The notes beneath the pieces were generated by a model, which ran no database searches, had not been told where the DNA came from, and worked only from the letters and a program-made list of their open reading frames with translations. 64,000 nt of DNA from Shimia_B sp038527375 (GTDB lineage Bacteria > Pseudomonadota > Alphaproteobacteria > Rhodobacterales > Rhodobacteraceae): contig JBCBFU010000001.1 of NCBI GenBank assembly GCA_038527375.1, forward strand, positions 86,027 to 150,026, given 5' to 3'. A program made the translations under genes and the position numbers. Positions 56,523-64,000 of the stretch are shown here, piece after piece. Position 1 is the stretch's first letter, and each line of letters starts with the position of its first letter.

Positions 56523-57714
56523 GAGTACTCCTTTATCTTTCCTCTATACCGTCGTCCGCGCGCTGCTGATGTCAATGGTCGCAGCGATCACTCTGGCGAC
56601 ATCTGTCGCAGCGCATGAGACTGCACCCGCTGTGGCCAGCGTGTCCGTGGGCAGCGATACCGTGGACATCACCCTGATCGCAAATGCCGAGGCCCTGTTG
56701 GCCGGAATTGATACGGCAGAGTATGCCGACACCAACGACGCGCCCCAGGCGGCGGAGTATGACCGTCTGCGCGCGTTGGAGCCCGCGGAGCTCGCCGCCG
56801 CGTTTGAGGCCGCGTGGCCAGAGCTGCGCAGCGCATTTGTCCTGACCAATGCCGGTGATCTGACGCTGGACAGCGTTGAGGTCGCGGTCGTCGAGAACCT
56901 GGAACTGTCGCGCGAAAGCCGTCTGGTGATGAGCGCGCCGGTCGACGCCGGGGCCGAAGGCGTGACCTTTGGTCTGGCTGAGGGGCGCGGCAATCTGATC
57001 GTGCGTCAGACCGTGGGGGACGAAGTCTTTGCCGAGTTCCTGGATGCGGGCCAAATGTCGGAGCTTCTTCCGGTGCAAGGCGTGGTGCAGGAAACGGCGG
57101 GCGAGGCCTTTGTGCGCTTTGTCATCGAAGGATTCGAACACATCATTCCCAAGGGTCTTGATCACATTCTGTTCGTGCTGGGCCTGTTCTTCTTCGCGCT
57201 CGCATGGTCGCCGATCCTGTGGCAGGTGACGGCGTTTACGGTTGCGCACACGGTGACGCTGGCGCTGGCCACCTTGGGCGTGGTCAACATCCCCGACGAT
57301 TGGATGTGGCTGGTCGAGGCACTGATCGCGTTGTCGATCACCTATGTCGCGATTGAGAATATCCTTCAGCCCAAGCTGGGCTGGTGGCGTCCGGCGGTGG
57401 TGTTCGGGTTTGGTCTGCTGCACGGTTTAGGCTTTGCATCGGTGCTGGGCGATCTGGGGCTGGCGCAGGGTCAGTTCGTGGTGTCGCTGATTGCCTTCAA
57501 CATCGGGGTCGAGATCGGACAGCTGGCCGTCATCCTGGCTGCGTTCGTCCTGATCCTGTTGGGCGTGCAGGCCGCGCGCATGGCGCGGCTGGAGGACCCG
57601 GAGGAGCAGATGGTCCGCGATCTGCCCGAGATGTATCGCGCCAACGCCATCGTGGGGTCGATCATCATCGGGATCATCGGGGCCTACTGGTTCATCGAGC
57701 GGGCGTTCTTCTGA
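56521..57714 (+). CDS. HupE/UreJ-family metal permease
   Basis: 397 residues. Signal-like N-terminus ending VAAHE, ~190-residue periplasmic domain, then about seven membrane helices with GLDHILFVLGLFFFAL, HTVTLALATLGVV and FGFGLLHGLGFASVL, typical of the HupE/UreJ_2 nickel/cobalt transporters. Its ATG overlaps that of the divergent DUF4198 gene by 2 bases (palindromic CATG), and its own ribosome-binding site (AGGA) is weak. It could supply nickel for urease or hydrogenase, neither of which is in the window. Confidence 0.85.
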   Translation: MSTPLSFLYTVVRALLMSMVAAITLATSVAAHETAPAVASVSVGSDTVDITLIANAEALLAGIDTAEYADTNDAPQAAEYDRLRALEPAELAAAFEAAWPELRSAFVLTNAGDLTLDSVEVAVVENLELSRESRLVMSAPVDAGAEGVTFGLAEGRGNLIVRQTVGDEVFAEFLDAGQMSELLPVQGVVQETAGEAFVRFVIEGFEHIIPKGLDHILFVLGLFFFALAWSPILWQVTAFTVAHTVTLALATLGVVNIPDDWMWLVEALIALSITYVAIENILQPKLGWWRPAVVFGFGLLHGLGFASVLGDLGLAQGQFVVSLIAFNIGVEIGQLAVILAAFVLILLGVQAARMARLEDPEEQMVRDLPEMYRANAIVGSIIIGIIGAYWFIERAFF

Positions 57715-57793
57715 TGCAAATGGTGAGGGTGCGCGGGCATGTCCGCCCACCCTCCCGCAACTTGAGGTCCGGTGAGCGCCTCATGAGGGTCCC

Positions 57794-58714
57794 ATGTTGA
57801 CAGGTGCCGCCCGTGGGGCGGCGCTTTTGTCCGGGGCGATGCTGATCTTTACGATCATGTCGGCGCTCATCAAGGCGACGGCCCCCGACATTCCTGCCGG
57901 TCAGGCCGTGTTCTTTCGGTCGGTCTTTGCGCTGCCCATCATCTTTGCGTGGCTCTGGCAGACCGGGCATCTGCACGACGGCCTCAAGACCGTGCGCTGG
58001 CACAGCCATGCCCTGCGCGGCGTGGTCGGGACCTGTGCGATGGGGCTGGGATTTGCCGGTCTGGCCTATCTGCCTTTGCCCGAGGTCACGGCGATCCGCT
58101 TTGCCACGCCCATCATCCTCGTGGTGTTGGCCGCGCTGATGCTGGGCGAACGGTTCCGGCTGTTCCGCTTTGGGGCGGTGCTGTTGGGTCTGGTCGGCGT
58201 CATGATCATCATCTGGCCGCGTCTGGGCGGCGGGCTGGGGGATGCCGCGTTTCTGGGCGCGATGCTGACGCTGGGCTCGGCCGGGTTGGCGGCGCTGGCG
58301 CAGGTGTTCGTCAAGGGCATGGCGGGGCGCGAAAGCACATCGGCCATCGTCTTCTACTTCTCCGTCACGGCCGGTGTCCTGTCCCTGACGACGATCCCGT
58401 TCGGTTGGGTCTGGCCCACACCGGGCCAAGCCGCGCTCTTGATCGCGGCGGGGCTGTCGGGTGGTGTCGGTCAGATTTTCCTGACCTCAAGCTATAAATT
58501 CGCCGAAGCCGGGGCGCTGGCGCCCTTCACCTACACTGCAATGGTGTGGTCGATCATCATCGGTTGGATTTGGTTTGCCGAAGTCCCGACGGGCCAGATG
58601 CTACTGGGTGCAGGCATCGTCATCGCCGCCGGGTCGATCATCGTCTGGCGCGAACGGCAACTGGGCCGGGACGAAACCGCGCGGCGCAAGGTGCGGGCGA
58701 AGGGGTTGCAGTAA
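57794..58714 (+). CDS. DMT-superfamily (EamA) transporter
   Basis: 306 residues, ten membrane helices in two EamA repeats: SGAMLIFTIMSALIKATAPD and AVFFRSVFALPIIFAW in the first, AGVLSLTTIPFGWVWPT and GQIFLTSSYKFAEAGALAPF in the second. Resembles RhaT/RarD-type exporters; substrate unknown. It begins 79 bases after the hupE-like gene. Confidence 0.87.
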   Translation: MLTGAARGAALLSGAMLIFTIMSALIKATAPDIPAGQAVFFRSVFALPIIFAWLWQTGHLHDGLKTVRWHSHALRGVVGTCAMGLGFAGLAYLPLPEVTAIRFATPIILVVLAALMLGERFRLFRFGAVLLGLVGVMIIIWPRLGGGLGDAAFLGAMLTLGSAGLAALAQVFVKGMAGRESTSAIVFYFSVTAGVLSLTTIPFGWVWPTPGQAALLIAAGLSGGVGQIFLTSSYKFAEAGALAPFTYTAMVWSIIIGWIWFAEVPTGQMLLGAGIVIAAGSIIVWRERQLGRDETARRKVRAKGLQ

Positions 58715-58734
58715 CCCCTTCGCAGGTTGGGCGC

Positions 58735-59601
58735 TTAGGCGCGCACCAGTTTCTCGTAATCTTCCGCGATATCGCGGCACATCGCGCCGACCTCGAAATT
58801 GTAATCGCCGATCTGGCCGACTGGGGTGACCTCGGCCGCTGTGCCGGTGAGCCAGCACTGTTCGAACCCTTCAAGCTCCTCGGGCATGATCACGCGCTCG
58901 TGGACCTTGATCTGTTTGTCCTTGAGGCGACCGATCACGGTTTGGCGGGTGAGGCCGTTGAGGAAGCAGTCGGCCATGGGTGTGTGCACCTCCCCGTCCT
59001 TGACGAAGAAGATGTTGGCGCCTGTCGCTTCGGCTACGTAGCCGCGGTAATCCATGAAGAGCGCGTCGGAGCACCCCTTGGCCTCGGCGGCGTGTTTGGA
59101 CGTGGTGCAGATCATGTAGAGGCCCGCCGCCTTGGCGTGGACCGGGATCGTCTCGGGGCTGGGGCGCTTCCATTTCGCGATGTCGAGCTTGGCGCCCTTG
59201 AACTTGGCGTCGCCATAGTAGCTGCCCCATTCCCACGCAGCGATCGCGAGGTGGACGGGGTTACGGGCGGAGGCGACACCCATGTCTTCGCCCGCGCCAC
59301 GCCACGCGACCGCGCGCACATAGGCGTCGGTCAGGCCGTTTTCCGCAAGGACTTGGGCCTTGGCGGCCTCGATCTCATCAACGGTGTAGGGGATCTGGAA
59401 ATCCAGCTCTCCGGCGGAGAAGTGCAGGCGTTCGGAGTGTTTGCGGGACAGGAAAATCTTGCCGTTATAGGCGCGTTCGCCTTCGAACACCGATGACGCG
59501 TAATGCATGGCGTGGGTCAGGATATGGACGTTTGCCGCGCGCCAATCGACCATCTGGCCGTCCATCCAGATCTTACCGTCCTTGTCGTCGTAACCAGCCA
59601 T
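58735..59601 (-). CDS. ilvE: Branched-chain amino acid aminotransferase
   Basis: Class IV PLP transaminase for the last step of Val/Leu/Ile synthesis. 288 residues. Motifs HAMHYASSVFEGERAY, CSDALFMDYRGYVAEATGAN and GLTRQTVIGRLKD fit; the PLP lysine lies in the KHAAEAKGCSDAL stretch region. GGAGG precedes the ATG at 59601; the ORF upstream extension to 59766 runs into the divergent marR spacer. It converges with the EamA gene. Confidence 0.93.
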   Translation of the reverse strand: MAGYDDKDGKIWMDGQMVDWRAANVHILTHAMHYASSVFEGERAYNGKIFLSRKHSERLHFSAGELDFQIPYTVDEIEAAKAQVLAENGLTDAYVRAVAWRGAGEDMGVASARNPVHLAIAAWEWGSYYGDAKFKGAKLDIAKWKRPSPETIPVHAKAAGLYMICTTSKHAAEAKGCSDALFMDYRGYVAEATGANIFFVKDGEVHTPMADCFLNGLTRQTVIGRLKDKQIKVHERVIMPEELEGFEQCWLTGTAAEVTPVGQIGDYNFEVGAMCRDIAEDYEKLVRA

Positions 59602-59758
59602 GGCGGCCTCCCGTTTTTCACAAAGTTTCGCAACTAGGTCCGTTACGGACACAATGTTGCGCAAAAATCGGGAATCGCTACCAACTACGCCTTGGAATGT
59701 CAACAAGGCTGACTTATCCTGCCCAAGAGTTGAGCATGGAAGAAACCCGAAGACACCC

Positions 59759-60379
59759 ATGGACACGCGCGCGCGCAGTAACAGGCTGACACCACCGGGA
59801 AATTCCCCCGCGGGTGAGAGATTGGGCGACCGTCAGGGCGAGAGCCTGCTGTTCCTGACAGATGAGCAGTTGCGCAAGGGCATCGAGGCGATGTTCTTTG
59901 CCTATCGTGGGTTCACCGCCGATCCCGATCGCATCCTTGCGGAAAAGGGATACGGGCGCGCCCATCACCGGGCCGTGCATTTCATCCACCGCAGCCCGGG
60001 CACGACTGTCAACAACCTGCTGTCGATCCTTGGCGTCACGAAGCAGTCTCTGAATCGCGTCTTGCGGTCCCTGATCGAGGACGGGCTGGTCGAAAGCCGG
60101 GTCGGCACGCGGGACAAGCGCGAGCGTCACCTGACCCTGACCGAAGCCGGGGCCGCGTTGGAGCAGGCCCTCTCGGACGCTCAACGTGCGCGCATGCGCA
60201 CCGCCTACAAGGCCGCAGGCCCCGAGGCCGTGCGCGGGTTTCGTACCGTTCTCGAAGCGATGATGGATCGTGATCTTCGCCGTCACTACCAACGCTTGAT
60301 CGATGCCGATGATCCGGGACATGGTGGCACAGGGTTCTCCGGGCGGTCTGAGGGCCTGGACGACACCGGGATGCCATAA
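59759..60379 (+). CDS. petP: MarR-family regulator, PetP-like
   Basis: 206 residues. Winged-helix MarR domain: HRAVHFIHRSPGTTVNNLLS, ILGVTKQSLNRVLRSLIEDG, VGTRDKRERHLTLTEAG. It is followed 12 bases later by an OmpR-type response regulator with no histidine kinase nearby. This is the arrangement of petP-petR in Rhodobacter capsulatus, where the pair is needed for respiratory and photosynthetic growth. The symbol rests on that context. Confidence 0.75.
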   Translation: MDTRARSNRLTPPGNSPAGERLGDRQGESLLFLTDEQLRKGIEAMFFAYRGFTADPDRILAEKGYGRAHHRAVHFIHRSPGTTVNNLLSILGVTKQSLNRVLRSLIEDGLVESRVGTRDKRERHLTLTEAGAALEQALSDAQRARMRTAYKAAGPEAVRGFRTVLEAMMDRDLRRHYQRLIDADDPGHGGTGFSGRSEGLDDTGMP

Positions 60380-60391
60380 GGGGACACCGGC

Positions 60392-61102
60392 ATGGAGATG
60401 GACGCGCATCTGTTGATCGTCGATGACGATGAACGCATTCGGCAGCTTTTGCAGAAATACCTCATGCGCAATGGCTTTCTTGTCAGCGCGGCCCGGGATG
60501 CAGCCCATGCGCGGCGGGTTCTGTCGGGGTTGGACTTCGATCTGATCGTGCTGGATGTCATGATGCCGGGAGAGGATGGCGTGAGCCTGTGCCGCGACCT
60601 GCGGGCCGAGCGGGAGACACCGATCCTGCTGTTGACGGCAAAGTCGGAAACCGCTGACCGGATCGCGGGGCTGGAGGCCGGGGCCGATGACTACCTCGCC
60701 AAACCGTTTGAGCCGCAGGAGCTTCTTTTGCGGATCAACGCGATCCTGCGCCGTGTCCCGCAGGAGGAGGCCAAGGCCGCCCTGCCCAAGGTGCTGCACC
60801 TTGGGACGTTGCGCTATGATGTCGAGGCGTCCGAGCTGTGGCAGGGGGACGCCCGCGTGCGTCTGACCGCGACCGAAGTGCAATTGATGCGCATCTTTTC
60901 GGGCCGCACGGGAGAGCCGATCAGCCGCGGCAATCTGGTCGAGGAACTGGGGCGCGCGGGCGCGGGTGGCGGCGGGCAGGCGCAAGAGCGCGCCGTCGAT
61001 GTCCAGATCACGCGGTTGCGCCGCAAGCTCGAGGCCGACCCCAAACAGCCCCGCTACCTGCAAACGGTGCGCGGCGCAGGCTATATGCTGCAACCGGATT
61101 GA
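60392..61102 (+). CDS. petR: OmpR-type response regulator, PetR-like
   Basis: 236 residues. Receiver domain with acidic pocket LLIVDDDERI, phospho-acceptor D55 (LIVLDVMMPGEDG) and K in DDYLAKPFEP. Winged-helix output domain contains LTATEVQLMRIFSGRTGEPI and VDVQITRLRRKLEADPKQP. Paired with the MarR gene 12 bases upstream; no cognate sensor kinase in the window. Confidence 0.85.
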   Translation: MEMDAHLLIVDDDERIRQLLQKYLMRNGFLVSAARDAAHARRVLSGLDFDLIVLDVMMPGEDGVSLCRDLRAERETPILLLTAKSETADRIAGLEAGADDYLAKPFEPQELLLRINAILRRVPQEEAKAALPKVLHLGTLRYDVEASELWQGDARVRLTATEVQLMRIFSGRTGEPISRGNLVEELGRAGAGGGGQAQERAVDVQITRLRRKLEADPKQPRYLQTVRGAGYMLQPD

Positions 61103-61155
61103 GACCCATTCAACAGAGCCTCCTTGCGGAGGCAGCCTCCGGCGGGAGTTTTTAA

Positions 61156-61200
61156 GGACCATCGAAGGGCGCGGGCGCGGTCTTTTCTTTTCGATGGTCC
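61156..61200. repeat. 11-bp inverted repeat, part of dispersed element copy 2
   Basis: GGACCATCGAA (61156-61166) and TTCGATGGTCC (61190-61200) form a perfect stem with a 23-base loop, after the response-regulator gene. The right arm belongs to the 23-base tract 61189-61211 that recurs at 4112-4134. Confidence 0.6.
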
Positions 61201-61218
61201 ACAACTACTCCGGGGGGT

Positions 61219-61271
61219 GCGGGGGGCTGGCCCCCCGCTGGGAAGGTGTGTGCGGGGGGGTGGCCCCCCGC
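61219..61271. repeat. Two tandem GC hairpins
   Basis: GCGGGGGG-CTGG-CCCCCCGC (61219-61238) and GCGGGGGG-GTGG-CCCCCCGC (61252-61271), each an 8-bp perfect stem with a 4-base loop, 33 bases apart and both followed by TG. They lie 26 bases upstream of the next gene. Confidence 0.75.
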
Positions 61272-61296
61272 TGCGAGGAATTCACGAGGTGTGGCG

Positions 61297-62229
61297 ATGG
61301 CAACGGCGTTGATTACCCATGAAGAGTGCCTTGGGCACGTGACGCCGCCGGGTCATCCGGAACAGGTGGCGCGGCTGGATGCCGTGCTGGGCGCGCTTGA
61401 GGGAATGACGCTGGAGCGGGTGTCGGCGCCATATGTCGCCGAGGATGATTTGCTGCGCTGTCACCCGGCGCGCCACATCGCGCATATGCGCGCCTCGGTG
61501 CCCGAGAGCGGGTGGCGGTCGCTTGATGCCGACACGCACATGTCGCCGGGAACTCTGGCGGCGGCGATGCGGGCCGCGGGTGGTTGTGTGAAGGCCGTGG
61601 ATATGGTGCTGGGCGGCGATGTGAATAACGCTTTTGTGGCGTGCAGGCCTCCGGGACATCATTGCGAGCGTGAAACGGCGATGGGGTTCTGCTTTTTCGG
61701 GACGGTCGCGGTGGCGGCGAAGGCGGCGCTCGATCACCATGGGTTGGAGCGCGTGGCGATCGTGGATTTCGACGTGCATCACGGCAACGGGACACAGGAC
61801 TTGGTAGAAGAGGACCCGCGCATCTTTTTCGCCTCAACCCATCAGATGCCGCTCTATCCCGGCACGGGCTATGCCTCGGAAACCGGGGCGGACGACAATG
61901 TCATGAACATACCGCTGGCCGATGGCGCGGGGTCTGATACGTTTCGCGATGTGGTCGAGAGCCACGTGATCCCGGCGCTGGAGAGATTTGCGCCCCAACT
62001 CGTGTTCATTTCCGCCGGATTTGATGCACATGCGCGTGATCCCTTGGCGGGGATGCTTTTGACGGAAGATGATTTTGCATGGGTCACGGCGCGGCTGTGC
62101 GATGTGGCGGATGCCCATTGCGGCGGCAAGGTGGTGTCGAGCCTTGAGGGCGGGTATGACCTTGAGGCATTGGCGGCGAGTGCCGCAGCCCATGTGGCGG
62201 TATTGAAGGAGCGGGGCGCGCGACGATGA
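61297..62229 (+). CDS. Histone deacetylase-like amidohydrolase
   Basis: 310 residues, zinc-dependent arginase/deacetylase fold. Motifs CRPPGHHCERETAMGFCFF (paired catalytic histidines), DFDVHHGNGTQDL (zinc ligands) and ISAGFDAHARDPLAGM. Bacterial members deacetylate polyamines, acetoin-pathway or other small substrates; the substrate here is unknown. The ATG at 61297 begins MATALITHEECLGHVTPPGH. It overlaps xseB by 4 bases (ATGA), so it heads the xseB-ispA unit. Confidence 0.9.
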   Translation: MATALITHEECLGHVTPPGHPEQVARLDAVLGALEGMTLERVSAPYVAEDDLLRCHPARHIAHMRASVPESGWRSLDADTHMSPGTLAAAMRAAGGCVKAVDMVLGGDVNNAFVACRPPGHHCERETAMGFCFFGTVAVAAKAALDHHGLERVAIVDFDVHHGNGTQDLVEEDPRIFFASTHQMPLYPGTGYASETGADDNVMNIPLADGAGSDTFRDVVESHVIPALERFAPQLVFISAGFDAHARDPLAGMLLTEDDFAWVTARLCDVADAHCGGKVVSSLEGGYDLEALAASAAAHVAVLKERGARR

Positions 62230-62462
62230 GCAAACCAGTGGCAGAGATGACGTTCGAGGAGGCGATGGCCGAGCTTGAACAGGTGGTGGGCAAGCTGGAG
62301 CGCGGGGATGTGGCGCTGGAAGACTCCATCACGCTCTATGAGCGCGGGGCCGAGTTGAAGGCCCATTGCGAGGCCAAGCTGAACGCCGCCGAGGAGAAGG
62401 TTGCCGCGATCACGCAGACGGCGGACGGGCAGCCCACCGGGACGGCACCGCTGGACAGCTGA
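62226..62462 (+). CDS. xseB: Exodeoxyribonuclease VII small subunit
   Basis: 78 residues. MTFEEAMAELEQVVGKLERG and LEDSITLYERGAELKAHCE are the XseB signature helices. The stop overlaps the ispA ATG (TGATG). xseB-ispA-dxs is a common order in proteobacteria. Confidence 0.95.
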   Translation: MSKPVAEMTFEEAMAELEQVVGKLERGDVALEDSITLYERGAELKAHCEAKLNAAEEKVAAITQTADGQPTGTAPLDS

Positions 62463-63331
62463 TGACTTTCAAGGACGATCTGGCCGCCTGTGCCGCGGCC
62501 ACGCAAGCGCGCCTGTCGGAGGCCATGGCAGGAATGGCGGATGTGCCTGTGGTCGAAGGCATGCGCTATGCGGTGGCGGGCGGCAAAGGGTTGCGCGGAT
62601 ACCTTGTGATCGAGGGTGCGCGCCTGCACGGGGTGCCCATGGCACGGTCGGTGACGGCGGCAGCGGCGATCGAGGCGATCCATGCCTATAGCCTCGTGCA
62701 CGACGATTTGCCCTGCATGGATGATGACGACCTGCGTCGCGGGCAGCCGACCGTGCATGTGAAGTGGGACGATGGCACGGCGGTTCTGGTGGGCGATGCG
62801 CTGCAGACGCTGGCCTTTCAACTGATCGCCGAGGATACCGAGGTGTTGGGAAACCGGCGGCTGCCGCTTTTGGCGGGGCTGGCGCGTGCGTCCGGCGCGC
62901 AGGGCATGGTGTTGGGGCAGGCGCAGGATATCGCTGCGGAAACGGCGGGTCGGTCCCTGACACTGGACGAAATCACCGAGCTTCAGGGCAACAAAACGGG
63001 CGCGTTGATCGAATGGTCAGGGGTCGCGGGACCGATCCTTGCAGGCGCGGACCCCGATCCGATGCGGCGATATGCGCGGGCCCTCGGCCTCGCCTTTCAG
63101 ATCGCGGACGACATCTTGGATGTCGAAGGCGATGCCGCTGCCGTGGGCAAGGCGGTGGGCAAGGATGCGGATGCGGGCAAGGCGACCTTTGTGTCGTTGC
63201 TGGGTCTGGATGGCGCCAAGTCGCGCGCTGCGGAGTTGGTGGATGCGGCCTGCGCCGCGCTGGATGGCTACGGCACCGAGGCGGGGTCGTTGAAAGAGGC
63301 CGCCCGCTTCGTTATCGAACGCCGCAAGTAG
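62462..63331 (+). CDS. ispA: Farnesyl/geranyl diphosphate synthase
   Basis: 289 residues. Chain-elongating prenyl transferase with the first aspartate-rich motif DDLPCMDDDD and second motif FQIADDILDVEGDA. Supplies farnesyl diphosphate for undecaprenol, quinones and carotenoids. The start at 62462 is set by the xseB overlap; the longer ORF is a shadow of xseB. Confidence 0.95.
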   Translation: MTFKDDLAACAAATQARLSEAMAGMADVPVVEGMRYAVAGGKGLRGYLVIEGARLHGVPMARSVTAAAAIEAIHAYSLVHDDLPCMDDDDLRRGQPTVHVKWDDGTAVLVGDALQTLAFQLIAEDTEVLGNRRLPLLAGLARASGAQGMVLGQAQDIAAETAGRSLTLDEITELQGNKTGALIEWSGVAGPILAGADPDPMRRYARALGLAFQIADDILDVEGDAAAVGKAVGKDADAGKATFVSLLGLDGAKSRAAELVDAACAALDGYGTEAGSLKEAARFVIERRK

Positions 63332-63354
63332 TGTAAGGCCGGGAGGGCCGCGCG

Positions 63355-64000
63355 ATGTCAGACAAACCGCACACTCCGATCCTTGACCGGGTGACGACAC
63401 CTGCCGATCTGAAAGGGCTGAGTGATCGGGAATTGTCCCAACTCGCCGATGAATTGCGTGCGGAGACCATCAGCGCGGTGTCTGTCACCGGCGGTCATCT
63501 GGGCGCAGGTCTGGGTGTGGTAGAGCTGACTGTTGCGCTGCATGCTGTTTTTGACACGCCCAAGGATCGGCTGATCTGGGACGTGTCGCACCAGTGTTAT
63601 CCGCACAAGATCCTGACGGGCCGCCGTGATCGCATTCGCACGCTCAGGATGAAGGACGGGTTGAGCGGGTTCACGAAACGCGCCGAGTCCCCTTACGATC
63701 CGTTTGGGGCGGCGCATTCGTCGACCTCGATCTCGGCGGCTTTGGGCTTTGCCGTGGCGCGCGATCTGGGCGGCGCGCCGGAACATGGGATTGGCGATGC
63801 GATTGCCGTGATCGGTGACGGTGCGATGTCGGCGGGCATGGCGTTTGAGGCGATGAACAACGCGGGTCATCTGAAGAAGCGGATGATCGTGATCCTGAAC
63901 GACAACGAGATGTCGATTGCCCCGCCGGTGGGGGCACTGTCGTCCTACCTGTCGCAGCTTTATGCAGGCGCGCCGTTTCAGGAGTTCAAGGCCGCTGCCA
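63355..64000 (+). CDS. dxs: 1-deoxy-D-xylulose-5-phosphate synthase, 3' end outside window
   Basis: Thiamine-diphosphate enzyme joining pyruvate and glyceraldehyde-3-phosphate in the MEP isoprenoid pathway. The first 215 residues are visible: SVTGGHLGAGLGVVELTVAL, DVSHQCYPHKILTGRR, GAAHSSTSISAALG, the ThDP motif VIGDGAMSAGMAFEAMNNAG and NDNEMSI. GGGAGGG lies 9 bases before the ATG, 23 bases after ispA. Confidence 0.97.
   Translation, partial: MSDKPHTPILDRVTTPADLKGLSDRELSQLADELRAETISAVSVTGGHLGAGLGVVELTVALHAVFDTPKDRLIWDVSHQCYPHKILTGRRDRIRTLRMKDGLSGFTKRAESPYDPFGAAHSSTSISAALGFAVARDLGGAPEHGIGDAIAVIGDGAMSAGMAFEAMNNAGHLKKRMIVILNDNEMSIAPPVGALSSYLSQLYAGAPFQEFKAAA

Overview
The window is high-GC, gene-dense chromosomal DNA of an alphaproteobacterium, most likely a marine Roseobacter-type member of the Rhodobacteraceae. 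The signs are a C4-pathway 5-aminolevulinate synthase, a PetP/PetR-like MarR plus response-regulator pair, the lptC-lptA-lptB-hpf-ptsN block, RTX and Hint-domain proteins, a urtABCDE urea transporter, and many start/stop overlaps of the ATGA or TGATG type. This is judged from gene content and protein sequence read by eye; no database search was run.

Layout. 1-9 kb: hemA (its 5' end lies outside the window), a pseudoazurin, two uncharacterised genes, radC, the dnaK-dnaJ chaperone pair with a good sigma-32-like promoter, alkB, an SH3-domain periplasmic protein. 8.8-19 kb: a surface-polysaccharide locus with a polysaccharide-export ABC permease, cysQ, kdsB, galU, four glycosyltransferases of different families and a sulfotransferase. 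19-24 kb: cell-envelope and regulatory block ptsN, hpf, lptB, lptA, lptC, kdsD, then an RNase D-like gene and a CoA-binding protein. rpoN, often found between lptB and hpf, is missing and a short tandem-repeat tract lies there. 24.7-33.7 kb: a large RTX/LamG metalloprotease, convergent with urtABCDE.

34.07-41.65 kb is a probable genomic island. It lies directly against the 3' end of a tRNA-Leu(CAG) gene, and a decayed direct repeat of that tRNA's 3' end sits at its far side, next to a possible AlpA-like fragment. Its cargo is a 1182-residue SARP/BTAD-type regulator with a degenerate nucleotide-cyclase domain, a divergent gene for a protein resembling the Bacillus spore-coat transglutaminase Tgl, and a BCCT transporter. 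Upstream of both the tgl-like and the BCCT gene lie direct repeats of CTGAC with 11-bp period, about 50 bp before the start codon. That is the operator style of SARP activators, so the three genes look like one small regulon. I consider this the most interesting system in the window.

41.9-64 kb is ordinary core genome: NDUFA9-like protein, uppP, gltD, gltB, alcohol dehydrogenase, mtgA, glutathione S-transferase, queG, a Hint-domain protein, a DUF4198/HupE metal-uptake pair with overlapping divergent starts, a DMT exporter, ilvE, the MarR/response-regulator pair, a histone-deacetylase-like hydrolase, and the isoprenoid operon xseB-ispA-dxs (dxs is cut by the window end). Several repeat tracts and hairpins in the spacers are recorded below.
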